Notes: generated by a model from the sequence alone, not told the origin. A DNA stretch of 64,000 nt from Caballeronia udeis (GCF_001544555.2 NZ_FCOK02000046.1:1-64000); one strand, 5' to 3'; shown: positions 35,536-44,126, counted from the stretch's first letter. Numbers and translations: made by a program.

Positions 35536-36813
35536 TCAGGCGTTTTTAACAGATGCCAGCAACTTCTTGATGGCTTCTGCTGACGTCATTGACGGCGTGT
35601 TAACAAATTGCGTGATTACATCGACGTAAGCGGCGCGGATGTCGCGTTCCAGCGCTGCATTTTCGATGAATGACGGCAGGACCGAACCCTCTTTGGCACC
35701 GGCAGCACGGTCCGCAAAATTCGTCTTTGCGCAGTCGTCAAACTTTTCCTGCGGGACATCGTTCCGGGCCGGGAGCGAGCCTTTCCGAAGGTTGAAGTTT
35801 TCCTGTACGTCGCGGTCCATGACGGCGTTTGCCAAGGTCGCCTGATTGGCCAGTGCGGCCGGGTTCGTCTGCTTAAAGAAGGTAAACGAATCCATCACCC
35901 AGACGAATGCATGGCCACTACCAGGCGTAGCCGAGCACACGAAGTCGACGCCAGGCTTCTTGCCGGCCCGCAGGAATTCGCCCTTTGCCCAGTCTGCATG
36001 AATCTGCATGCCGGCTTTGCCATCGATGACCATTTGGGTTGCGACGTTCCAGTCACGCCCTGCTCGATTGGGATCGGTGTATCCGATGATCTTTCGAAGT
36101 TCGTCAAAGACCCGTCCCATCGTTGCGCTTTGGATGGCCGCGGGATCGTGTTCGATGATCGCTTTCTTGTAGAACGCCGGGCCGCCCATGCCAATGACCA
36201 GATCGCTGAAAATCTCGGCTTCTTGCCAGTCTTCGCCACCCAGTGCCACGGGGATGATTCCGTCTTTCTTCATCGCTTCGGCGAGGGTGTTGAACTCTTC
36301 CCACGTCGTCGGCGCCTTGCCGCCGTACTTCTGAAGGATCTTCTTGTTGATCCAGAGCATGTTTTCGCGATGCTCGTCGATGGGAACGCCATACCACGAG
36401 CCCTTGTACTTCACGTAGGGAATCAACTCGGGTGAGACAAGCTTGTCCCAATTGCCCGCCTTGGCATAGGTATCCAGATTGGCGAGTTCATTCTGTTCCG
36501 CGTAAGAAAACAGCAGTTGTGGCTGTGCCTGGGCGGCGGTGGGTGCGTTGCCCGCCGATAGCCGTGCCTGAAGCGCCTGCTGCTGGTTGGCACCGTCGTC
36601 GCCGGCGATTGCGCTGTCTTTCCAGCCCAAGCCCTTCTTTACCAGCGCATCCTTGACCGCCTGTAGTGCGAACGATTCGCTGCTCGACGTCCACTGATGC
36701 ACTACCTCAACCTGCGGCGTCTGCGCCGCAGCGATCCCACTCATCGCACCGCTTGCGATGACCGATGCGATCAAGCGTGCTAATCCCTGCTTCTGCTTCG
36801 CTTTCATTTTCAC
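35536..36813 (-). CDS. sugar ABC transporter substrate-binding protein, family 1 (GtsA type)
   Basis: A 425-residue periplasmic sugar-binding protein with a signal peptide (ARLIASVIASGAMSGIAAAQ) and mature start TPQVEVVHQWTSSSES. It shows VPIDEHRENMLWINKK, PTTWEEFNTLAEAMK and AGMQIHADWAKGEFL. It aligns over its length with the protein at 58263-59513. GTG 36813 has AGGAG 8 bases upstream; ATG 36807 is possible. No permease is adjacent, but promoter P7 shares its layout with P1, which reads the CUT1 permeases and ATPase at 13090-16038. I infer that these form one transporter. Confidence 0.9.
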   Translation of the reverse strand: MKMKAKQKQGLARLIASVIASGAMSGIAAAQTPQVEVVHQWTSSSESFALQAVKDALVKKGLGWKDSAIAGDDGANQQQALQARLSAGNAPTAAQAQPQLLFSYAEQNELANLDTYAKAGNWDKLVSPELIPYVKYKGSWYGVPIDEHRENMLWINKKILQKYGGKAPTTWEEFNTLAEAMKKDGIIPVALGGEDWQEAEIFSDLVIGMGGPAFYKKAIIEHDPAAIQSATMGRVFDELRKIIGYTDPNRAGRDWNVATQMVIDGKAGMQIHADWAKGEFLRAGKKPGVDFVCSATPGSGHAFVWVMDSFTFFKQTNPAALANQATLANAVMDRDVQENFNLRKGSLPARNDVPQEKFDDCAKTNFADRAAGAKEGSVLPSFIENAALERDIRAAYVDVITQFVNTPSMTSAEAIKKLLASVKNA

Positions 36814-36890
36814 AGCACAATCTCCTCATAGATGTCGATGTTCGTCACTAGCGGGTGCCACTTTTTTTGCCAACGTTGAGAACAGTCCGG

Positions 36891-36956
36891 AGTATTCGAG
36901 TGCAAATTAACGCGCGCAATTTCGCTATTCGGAGTTTTGCGACGCAAACTGACGCT
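36891..36956 (-). promoter_or_regulatory. TGCGTC-type promoter P7 (sugar-binding protein)
   Basis: On the minus strand AGCGTC at 36956, TGCGTC at 36946, AGCGAAATTGC at 36926 and AATACT at 36896-36891, with exact spacing. AGCGTC on the plus strand (36962-36967) adjoins across 5 bases as a reversed partner. The start near 36884 gives a 70-base leader. Confidence 0.7.
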
Positions 36957-37055
36957 GAGCTAGCGTCGAGTCGCTTCTGTCTTCGTTCCGACGCCGTAGA
37001 TCACGCGTCTTTCTTGGATACCTAGTTGTTCATCGAGGCCGGTGGCGCTGGAAAG

Positions 37056-37122
37056 TGCGTCTACATGCGTCGGCTTTCGGAGCAGTTGCGAAATTGCCAA
37101 CCGAATTTTGAGTATTCAGACT
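37056..37122 (+). promoter_or_regulatory. TGCGTC-type promoter P8 (small protein and TIM-barrel gene)
   Basis: TGCGTC at 37056 and 37066, then TGCGAAATTGC at 37087 and CAGACT at 37117-37122. The gap to the third element is one base longer than in the other eight, and the -10 is weak. It diverges from P7 across about 100 bases. Confidence 0.5.
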
Positions 37123-37149
37123 GACCGCCAAATCACCGATCCGAAGAAG

Positions 37150-37395
37150 ATGAACGGCCACCACACTCGTATGTATCGCGACTTCGTGATCGAGATAGCG
37201 CTTCTTAGAGAGGGCGATGATTTGGCTAGCCTGTCGGTTACAACCCGAAGTCTAGCCGACGGATCGGCAGGACCGGAGAAGCGGTTTTCGCTGAAAGCCG
37301 ATCAGAACGTTTTGACAACCGCGACCAATCGCATCAGACAAGCGATCGATTTGTGGATAGGCGGAAAGCCCGCCGAAGCGTTGAACACGCTATGA
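37150..37395 (+). CDS. hypothetical small protein (81 aa)
   Basis: An 81-residue frame beginning MNGHHTRMYRDFVIEI and continuing with alternating polar and hydrophobic residues, then a C-terminal helix-like stretch ATNRIRQAIDLWIGGKPAEA. It starts about 20 bases after the predicted start point of P8 and precedes the TIM-barrel gene by 74 bases. Only a weak GAAGAAG ribosome binding site is seen. I do not recognise a family. Its position directly behind a regulated promoter favours a real gene. Confidence 0.45.
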   Translation: MNGHHTRMYRDFVIEIALLREGDDLASLSVTTRSLADGSAGPEKRFSLKADQNVLTTATNRIRQAIDLWIGGKPAEALNTL

Positions 37396-37469
37396 CAACG
37401 CTCGCTCACGCGGGGAATGGTACAGCCAAGGCGTAAGGCTCGCAGCTTGACAATAACGAAGGGGTAAAA

Positions 37470-38351
37470 ATGGTTGAAAGAGACAATGCGCTCGTGTTCC
37501 ATGCGACCGTTTCAAAATACTCTAACGTGGTAACGGACATCGACATCATGAGGTCGGTCGGGTTCGACGGCGTTGAGCTCACCAGCACCAAGCTCCAGGC
37601 TTACCTCGACGCCGGTTACTCGAGCGAAGACTTGCGTCAGCTCCTGGCGAGCGTGTCCGTGCCCGGGATCGGGTTTCTCATCGACATCGAACGACAAGGC
37701 GAAGAAGCAGTTGCGCTTTGGGAGCGCGCCAGGGCGCTATTCAATCTCGCGACGTTGTCGGGCGCCAAGGGAGTGCAGGTGCTTACGGGCCCGGTCAACG
37801 TGCAGGCCGTGATTGACTGGTCGAAGCTAGGCCGTACGAATCACTACGCCGGCTTGCTTGGCTATGCGGACGATGAGCAGATCGCGATAACTGCCAGGAA
37901 TCTTGCGGTACTGGCCGACATGGCCAAGGAAGCCGGACTGCTTCTTTATCTGGAAACACTTTCGTGGTCTCCGGTAAATGGGCTCGACAAGTCGCTTCGC
38001 GTCATTGAGAGGGCGGAGCGCGACAATGTCAGACTCGTCGTTGACTACTGGCATTGCTATACCTCGGGCGTAACGCCCGATGACGTCGCCAAGTTGGACA
38101 AGGAGTTGATTTACGGTGTGCATGTCTGCGATTCGCGCCAATTCGATGGTGGTATTCCCATGGAAAGTGTTCTTCGAGATGTACCGACCGGCGCGGGTGT
38201 TCTTGATCTCAAACTTTGGACCGACGCTGTAAAGGCAACCGGCTATACAGGATGGTGGAGTTGTGAGCTATTTTGCAATCGACAGCATCAACAGAATGGC
38301 TACCTCGTGGCAGAAGAACTTAAAAATCTTATGAAGACGCTGGTGCTGTAG
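37470..38351 (+). CDS. xylose isomerase-like TIM-barrel protein (sugar isomerase/epimerase)
   Basis: A 293-residue protein of the AP-endonuclease-2/xylose-isomerase-like barrel family. The acidic and histidine metal ligands appear in YLETLSWSP near 170, LVVDYWHCY near 192 and YGVHVCDSR near 218. GAAGGGG lies just before ATG 37470. Family relatives include IolE/IolH, hydroxypyruvate isomerase and 3-keto-sugar epimerases or lyases. It is under P8, so it probably handles an intermediate made by the dehydrogenases of the same regulon. Confidence 0.82.
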   Translation: MVERDNALVFHATVSKYSNVVTDIDIMRSVGFDGVELTSTKLQAYLDAGYSSEDLRQLLASVSVPGIGFLIDIERQGEEAVALWERARALFNLATLSGAKGVQVLTGPVNVQAVIDWSKLGRTNHYAGLLGYADDEQIAITARNLAVLADMAKEAGLLLYLETLSWSPVNGLDKSLRVIERAERDNVRLVVDYWHCYTSGVTPDDVAKLDKELIYGVHVCDSRQFDGGIPMESVLRDVPTGAGVLDLKLWTDAVKATGYTGWWSCELFCNRQHQQNGYLVAEELKNLMKTLVL

Positions 38352-38693
38352 CAGACGACACGAGCAGCGCTTTTTTGGATGCTTTTTTCCAAGATGAACA
38401 GCGTTGGGGTCGGTTTCCGACGAGAGATCGACCTTGCCCTCTGCACACTTTTTCTTTTCATGACGGCACCGACTATTGTGTCCTGCAGCCGTAGTCATTT
38501 ATGCCGGACAATGAAGTAAGCGTGAGTGAGAAATTTTTTTAAAATGAATGGTACTGCGAATCAATATTTAAAATAGCACAGATACATGAACTAAAGGTTT
38601 CAGGAGCTTTACGGACATGCGGTGATCATGGGTTCATCTTCGGACTTTTCACGCCGCTGACCTTTTCCGCTAACGAGGAAGATTTAGACGCTA
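38352..38693. other. gap before the chemoreceptor gene, no gene seen
   Basis: The 342-base gap has two T-rich runs near 38372-38390 that may help transcription stop after the TIM-barrel gene, and an AT-rich stretch near 38530-38580 that may hold the chemoreceptor promoter. I cannot define either precisely. Confidence 0.4.
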
Positions 38694-40232
38694 ATGAAAA
38701 GTCTTACTATCCGCTCCCGTCTGGGGCTCTGCATGTCATTCATGGGTTTGCTATTAGCATTGGCTATCGGATTGGGCTTGTACGGCATGAGCATCATCAA
38801 CGACTCAATGCGCGAGGCAAGTCAAAATACAATCCCTGCCATTGACGCATTGGGGAATGCGGAGATCTACATTGGGCGCAGTCGGTTCGTCTATGACAGG
38901 ATTGCGTTGCAGCCTACATCGCAGGAAAACGCCGATCTGCAAAAACAAGCTGGCGCGTTGCTCGACCAGTCGGATGACTGGTTCAAGAGATACGACAGTC
39001 TTCCCCGTAACCCGGAGGAGGACGGGCTGGCCCGCGATGCACGCGAGGCGCGAGCCCAGCTCAGGCAGATTATCTCGGACTTCGGGACGGCAATCGGAAA
39101 TTACAACCAGGGCGAGGTCAACCGCATTTCTCTCGTTACCTTGCCGAAGGCCTATGACGTGATGGCGGACGCATCGAACCGCCTGAAGCATTTCCGGACT
39201 CGGTATGCGGAACTGCAAAATGCGGCGAATGCGAAGCGCTACCGAATGCAGCAGGTCTTGGGCGGTAGCCTCATGTTTCTGGGAGTACTGGCCGCATTAG
39301 GCGGATGGATTTTTCTTCGAAGAGCGATTGTCAGACCGTTGGGCGGGGCATTAACGCTACTACGGCACATCGCTGATGGTGACCTCACCGGTACAGATAA
39401 CACCAGGGGGCACGACGAGATGGCTCAACTGACAAGAGGCATCGCCGAGATGCGGAGCAAACTCGCTGGGACCGTCGGAAGCGTGCGTCTGAATGCAGAA
39501 GCCATTGCCGCGGCGAGCAAACAGATTGCGACTGGTAACTCTGACTTGTCTTCGCGTACGGAAGATCAGGCGGCCTCACTTCAAGAAACGGTAGCCAGCA
39601 TGGAGCACCTGACCGTTACCGTGAAGCGGAATTCAGAAAATGCAAATCACGCGACAGGTCTCGCCGGAAGTGCGAGCGAAGTGGCGCGGGAAGGTGCCCG
39701 GATCGTCGATGAGGTCGTGGAAAGGATGAGCGGGATCGAGCAAAGTTCCGAGCGGATCGGCGAGATTATTGGTGTCATTGAAAGCATCGCATTCCAGACG
39801 AACATTCTTGCACTGAACGCGGCCGTTGAGGCGGCGCGAGCGGGCGAGGAAGGTCGTGGCTTCGCCGTTGTTGCAACCGAGGTTCGCGCGCTCGCCCAGC
39901 GTTCGTCCAGCGCCGCGAAGGAAATCAAGGAGTTGATAGATGAATCCAGTAGTCGGGTACAGGCAGGCAGTGAACTAGTCGGCCATGCAGGTAATTCGAT
40001 GATGCAGATTGGCGAGGCAATTCAGCGAGTGACGGGGATCATGGATGAGATTGCGAGCGCCTCCGTAGAGCAGACGCAAGGCATTGAGCGAATCAATGAG
40101 GCTATCTCGCAGATGGACGAAGCCACTCAACAGAATGCGGCGCTGGTGGAACAGGCAGCCGCGGCAGCGTCCGCCATGGAGCAGCAAGCGTCGAATTTGC
40201 ACAGGGAAGTCGCTAACTTCCGCGTCTTGTGA
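38694..40232 (+). CDS. methyl-accepting chemotaxis protein (Tar/Tsr-like)
   Basis: A 512-residue membrane chemoreceptor. TM1 spans about residues 12-32 (LCMSFMGLLLALAIGLGLYG). A periplasmic four-helix sensor domain runs to about 185, TM2 lies near 190-212 (LGGSLMFLGVLAALGGWIFL), and a HAMP domain follows. The signalling hairpin has ESIAFQTNILALNAAVEAAR and GRGFAVVATEVRALAQRSS near 361-405. The C-terminus (REVANFRVL) lacks an NWETF-type CheR tether. GAGGAAG precedes the start. Its place in the catabolic region suggests attraction toward the substrate or a ligand-loaded binding protein. Confidence 0.93.
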   Translation: MKSLTIRSRLGLCMSFMGLLLALAIGLGLYGMSIINDSMREASQNTIPAIDALGNAEIYIGRSRFVYDRIALQPTSQENADLQKQAGALLDQSDDWFKRYDSLPRNPEEDGLARDAREARAQLRQIISDFGTAIGNYNQGEVNRISLVTLPKAYDVMADASNRLKHFRTRYAELQNAANAKRYRMQQVLGGSLMFLGVLAALGGWIFLRRAIVRPLGGALTLLRHIADGDLTGTDNTRGHDEMAQLTRGIAEMRSKLAGTVGSVRLNAEAIAAASKQIATGNSDLSSRTEDQAASLQETVASMEHLTVTVKRNSENANHATGLAGSASEVAREGARIVDEVVERMSGIEQSSERIGEIIGVIESIAFQTNILALNAAVEAARAGEEGRGFAVVATEVRALAQRSSSAAKEIKELIDESSSRVQAGSELVGHAGNSMMQIGEAIQRVTGIMDEIASASVEQTQGIERINEAISQMDEATQQNAALVEQAAAAASAMEQQASNLHREVANFRVL

Positions 40233-40237
40233 ATGAT

Positions 40238-40259
40238 GCCCGCGCGTTACTTCGCGGGC
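40238..40259 (+). terminator. hairpin after the chemoreceptor gene
   Basis: GCCCGCG (40238-40244) pairs with CGCGGGC (40253-40259) shortly after the stop codon. No T-tract follows, so it may act only as a weak or Rho-assisted stop. From 40260 to 40601 I see no gene; TATAAT at 40492-40497 may be the -10 of the GH3-like genes, without a clear -35. Confidence 0.4.
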
Positions 40260-40601
40260 CGTTGGCAAGACCTTTTAGTGGGCGTGCACCCAGCGCCAGA
40301 ACGCAAGCGAAGCGGGGGCATGGACGAATTCGCTAGCGCCAATCATCGGCAACCTCTTGCGATCGGTCTGCGGTTTTTAGCCCCTATCCAAGTCGCGTTG
40401 GCACTGCACTGACCGGTCTCGATCAGGCATGTCCCGCTCGTCCGCAAGTCGCGAAGCCGTTGAAAAAAATGGCGGTTAATCCTAATCGAGCTATAATGAT
40501 CCATATATTTCAACATCGATCATATGGCACGCTTGAGGTTCGCGCTTTACTTTTGCGTGGTCGGGCTTGCTCCTAGTTCTCTTTCTTCCTTGAGGTATAT
40601 C

Positions 40602-41651
40602 TTGACCGACTTACTCCGTGACGCTTATGCCGTCCTGCTGCCCGCCTTCGGTGGCCTTGAACTTGCCGATAATGTGCTGCGCTATCTCGACAACGGTGGC
40701 GTCTCTGTTCTGCTAGGGGAATCCCGCGAAGAGTACGTCGGGCGGGCAATGAGTGCGGACCGGCGCGCAAGCGAGACCGCTGAGGCTTTTATCTCCATCA
40801 CGCGCACGGCGCGTGAACGGGCCGGAAGTAATGTGCTGGTAGCAATTGATCAGGAATTTGCCGGCATTCCGCGATTGCACGACCTTGTACCTGCACTTCC
40901 GTCGCTCGCGGAAGCACTCGAGTTGTCGTCGGACGAGATTGTCCATAGGTCGACCGTCATGGGCCAGGCGGCGCGTCTGCTCGGTGTGAACGTTTTTCTC
41001 GCACCTATCGTTGATGTGGTAACGGGCCCGAATCCGTGGCTCCATAATCGGAACCTCGGCAAAAATCCCGCGGAAGTTAGCCGTCTTGCTTGCTCGTTTG
41101 TGCGCGGTGTTCAAGCTGCAGGCATCGCCGCAACGGCGAAGCACTTTCCCGGTCATCCAGTGACAGAACTCGATCCCGCCCTTTACGAGGCAGTGGTCAA
41201 AGGCACCCTGGAAGATTTGAAGCCTGGCTTGAACGTCTTCCGCGACGTGATCGAAAGCGGCGTCAAGGCTGTCATGGCCGGACCGGCTCTGGTGCCGGCG
41301 GTGGATGCAGCGCAGCCCTCGAGTACGTCGCGTGACACCTTGGCCCTGCTGCGTGGAGAACTGGGATTCAAGGGGCTTATCATCTCCGACGACATTGATG
41401 CACCCGGTATTTTGCGCGGCCGTGAGATCGATGCGACCGCTGTGGCGTCGCTTGCCGCTGGGGCCGATTTGTTACTCCTGTCCAGCGAAGCCGGCCTGGA
41501 CCACATTGCTCAAGCTATTGTGAACGCCGTCCAGAGCGGCGTGATAGAACATGCACGGCTTGCCGAGGCGGCCTCCCGAGTCCGCGCGCTTGCGAGCGAA
41601 CTCAGTGCCGGTAGTTTTGCGGGTGGAACTTCCAAGCAGGCAAAAGACTGA
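40602..41651 (+). CDS. GH3-family (NagZ-like) glycosidase homologue 1
   Basis: A 349-residue GH3 N-terminal-domain protein. It keeps AKHFPGHP near residue 182 and the nucleophile region GLIISDDIDAPG near 265. NagZ enzymes have a DSH catalytic dyad after KHFPGHG; here the same place reads HPVTELDPALYE, without the histidine. TTG 40602 is preferred because GAGGT lies about 5 bases upstream and LTDLLRDAYAVLLP then aligns with the start of the next gene's product. No signal peptide remains, so it is probably cytoplasmic. It may be a phosphorylase, a hydrolase with altered mechanism, or a non-catalytic binder. Confidence 0.78.
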   Translation: MTDLLRDAYAVLLPAFGGLELADNVLRYLDNGGVSVLLGESREEYVGRAMSADRRASETAEAFISITRTARERAGSNVLVAIDQEFAGIPRLHDLVPALPSLAEALELSSDEIVHRSTVMGQAARLLGVNVFLAPIVDVVTGPNPWLHNRNLGKNPAEVSRLACSFVRGVQAAGIAATAKHFPGHPVTELDPALYEAVVKGTLEDLKPGLNVFRDVIESGVKAVMAGPALVPAVDAAQPSSTSRDTLALLRGELGFKGLIISDDIDAPGILRGREIDATAVASLAAGADLLLLSSEAGLDHIAQAIVNAVQSGVIEHARLAEAASRVRALASELSAGSFAGGTSKQAKD

Positions 41652-41659
41652 GGCAAGCC

Positions 41660-42673
41660 ATGAGCGAAATTTCCCGGCAAGCGTATAGCGTTCTATTTCC
41701 AGTAGTTGAAACCCTCGAACTTAACGAGCACATCCTCCGTTTTCTTGATCAGGGCGGCAAGAGTCTGCTGTTCGGTGAATCAGGCGAAGAATATGTTAGC
41801 GGACGGCTAAGCAAGGAGAGGCTGGAGCGCGAGACGCTGAGCTCATGGCATCAAACGATCGAAACCGCCGTTGATCGTGGGGGCAGACTTATTCTTGCCG
41901 CAGACGCCGACATCGCGGCGGTACACCGTTTGCAGGGCCTGGCTGCGCCATTACCGGATCGCGTGGCCGCGCAAGCCCTGTCGGCTGAAGCGTTGGAGGA
42001 AATCTGTTTTGAAATGGGACGGGGAGTTGCGACTGTTGGAGTGAATCTCGTTTTATCGCCGACCGCGGACATTGTGACGGGCAACAACGCGTGGTTAGCA
42101 GGACGCACTTTGTCGGAGGACCCTGAAGTCGCTGCCGCGATCGTGCGTGCATACGTGCGCGGTGTGCATCGTGCGGGCGTCAAGACGACGCTGAAGCACT
42201 TCCCAGGTCATCCTGTCCTGACGGGTGATCTCTCGACGGGCGACGCAAGGGTCCCCTTGTCGCTCAACGAACTCCGGGCCGTCTGGGCCCCCTTCCTCGC
42301 AGGCATTGAGGAAGGGGCTGACGCCGTCATGATGGGGCCTGCGCGTTTCGATGCGGTAAAGCCCGCAATAGCCGGCTCTTTGTCCGCTGACCTCATGGGG
42401 TCGTTGCGTCAGGAACTCGGATTCAAGGGACTCGTGATGACGTGTGATCTCGATCATAAATCGACCATCGGTGATGCTTCTCTCGGGGAAGTGGCGGTTG
42501 CAGCGCTTGTTGCGGGCGCGGACTTGCTTCTGTTATCGACCAAGGCTGTGCCTCATCTCGACGAGGTAGCGCAGTACATTGTGAAAGCGGTGGAACGAGG
42601 AGTACTTGACGGTTCGCGTCTAAAGGCCGCCCACGCGCAAGTGTGTGCTCAGGCGGAGCGCCGTCTCATCTGA
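41660..42673 (+). CDS. GH3-family (NagZ-like) glycosidase homologue 2
   Basis: A 337-residue tandem paralogue of the preceding protein, starting 8 bases after its stop. It has LKHFPGHPVLTGD near residue 178 and GLVMTCDLDHKST near 260, where the usual S/T-D-D/A nucleophile motif reads TCDLDH with a candidate Asp. The DSH dyad histidine is again missing. The two proteins share N-terminal features (LFGESGEEYVSGR versus LLGESREEYVGRA) and may form a heterodimer. The substrate is unknown; a beta-glycoside of a hexosamine or glucose would be usual for the family. Confidence 0.75.
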   Translation: MSEISRQAYSVLFPVVETLELNEHILRFLDQGGKSLLFGESGEEYVSGRLSKERLERETLSSWHQTIETAVDRGGRLILAADADIAAVHRLQGLAAPLPDRVAAQALSAEALEEICFEMGRGVATVGVNLVLSPTADIVTGNNAWLAGRTLSEDPEVAAAIVRAYVRGVHRAGVKTTLKHFPGHPVLTGDLSTGDARVPLSLNELRAVWAPFLAGIEEGADAVMMGPARFDAVKPAIAGSLSADLMGSLRQELGFKGLVMTCDLDHKSTIGDASLGEVAVAALVAGADLLLLSTKAVPHLDEVAQYIVKAVERGVLDGSRLKAAHAQVCAQAERRLI

Positions 42674-42919
42674 CGAAGCCTTCCGCAGCTCAGCAAGACC
42701 GACACCGGGGCGGTCTTTGGCTGCGGCCTGCCGTCGCGTTGATGGTCCGAACGTGAAGCCCCGATGAATCATAACGTCGTCGCGTTCAAACCACGCCGTT
42801 ATCAGTGCGCTGTTATAGGTGATTGCGCGCCCGGTCCGGCGATCCGGACATGCAAGCACGCGTCTTGAAGCAGCATTAAACGCGCTGCAGCATTGCTTGT
42901 CGCGGCGAACACGTCCGTA

Positions 42920-43786
42920 TCAGTCCTCGCCGCCCCAAATCGTGCTCGTGGCTGGACGGACGAGGTAATCGCGCACCTCTACAGGGAGCGAAGGGTCGTC
43001 CGGTGACAGCACAGTCGCATTCCGAAGATGATGTCGCGCGAGATTTCCATTCGAGACATGCTGGAACGCCAGGCGCGTGGAGAAGGGCTGTCTGTACGAG
43101 GACGACGCGATCGCGGTATAGAGGCCGTAGAAATATCGGTTAGGACGCCGATGTTGCTGGTTGAGAATTGAGAAGGTGACCTCGTTTTGCTGTTTGCTTT
43201 CGGCGTCGATTAAAAAAATCCGATCACCCAAAAGCATGCAGAACCCGTGATAAGTGAAGGTATATCCGGACTTCCCGCTTCCGTCCAGCAAGGGGAAGCG
43301 CTCTACGGTGACGTAACGGGTAGAACCGGCCCGATGATACAGCCACGTAACCGAACGCAGGATCTTCCCCTTGTAGATCGACGAGTTGTGGTACCGATAG
43401 TAGACCCCGAGCATGCCATGCAGAGCCTCGTCCGAGCTTTTCAGCAGCGGCAGCATACGCAATAGTTCCGGTGCCGTATGGAGGTCAAAAGGCAGGGCGA
43501 AATTGCGTCCATCAAAGAAAGACTTGAACTCCGTGGGTGGCCGGAAAAGTTCGTCCGGCTCCATCAGGAAGAATCGCGCGATCTTCTGCAGGACTTTCTG
43601 CGCGGGCAGATGTTGCCCAGCTACGTACTTGTTGAACTGCTGACGATTGATGTCCAGTTTTCTGCAGAACTCCGCCACCGACTCGAATGAGTTGGCCAGC
43701 TGAGTCAAATTGGCAGACACGTTCGTGAGGTCTTGGTGTCGATCCATGGTCCTGGTCGTAAAAATAGGTGATTGCTGGAAGTTCAT
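42920..43786 (-). CDS. HTH (XRE-like) transcriptional regulator 2 with unknown C-terminal domain
   Basis: A 288-residue paralogue of the regulator at 10059-10886. The helix-turn-helix is near residues 31-75 (SVAEFCRKLDINRQQFNKYVAG), the shared central block is GVYYRYHNSSIYKGKILRSV, and the C-terminal tail is WGGED. ATG 43786 has AGAGG about 9 bases upstream; an internal ATG at 43747 would match the length of regulator 1 but has a poorly placed ribosome site. It is divergent from promoter P9, mirroring the position of regulator 1 beside P1. It may bind the TGCGTC sites, perhaps with a different effector than its paralogue. Confidence 0.8.
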   Translation of the reverse strand: MNFQQSPIFTTRTMDRHQDLTNVSANLTQLANSFESVAEFCRKLDINRQQFNKYVAGQHLPAQKVLQKIARFFLMEPDELFRPPTEFKSFFDGRNFALPFDLHTAPELLRMLPLLKSSDEALHGMLGVYYRYHNSSIYKGKILRSVTWLYHRAGSTRYVTVERFPLLDGSGKSGYTFTYHGFCMLLGDRIFLIDAESKQQNEVTFSILNQQHRRPNRYFYGLYTAIASSSYRQPFSTRLAFQHVSNGNLARHHLRNATVLSPDDPSLPVEVRDYLVRPATSTIWGGED

Positions 43787-43914
43787 TATCGGGCACCTCT
43801 TACCCTACGAAGCGGCGCTCGATCTTGCGCGACTTAACGTTTGCTAATTTTGCCCACTCGTTACGCACGATTCGCCGCGCCTGCGAATTCATACTGAATG
43901 ACATCCTCGCGAAA

Positions 43915-43930
43915 TGCGTCAATCTGCGTC
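43915..43930 (+). promoter_or_regulatory. orphan pair of TGCGTC half-sites upstream of HTH regulator 2
   Basis: TGCGTC occurs at 43915 and 43925 with the 10-base spacing of the regulon motif but no third element or -10. It sits between HTH regulator 2 and P9, a suitable place for autoregulation. Confidence 0.4.
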
Positions 43931-44060
43931 AAGAAGAGAAGATCCGTGATGGCGAGGTACGCGACGTTTGATACACGACGTGCCGGCAAGGCACCGTCCA
44001 AAGTTGCCTCGAAGCATCGATCGCTCTGCGAAGTAAGGATTCGCAAGGGTTCGCGCATCG

Positions 44061-44126
44061 TGCGTCAAGCTGCGCAATTTTATCTATCGAAGCGAAATTG
44101 AGTCACGAAATTTCGCGATGAATACT
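44061..44126 (+). promoter_or_regulatory. TGCGTC-type promoter P9 (binding protein and aminotransferase)
   Basis: TGCGTC at 44061, TGCGCA at 44071, AGCGAAATTGA at 44091 and AATACT at 44121-44126, with exact spacing. The start near 44133 leaves a 135-base leader that contains a short hairpin (ACACCAT / ATGGTGT) before the ribosome binding site GGGGGAG. Confidence 0.7.
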
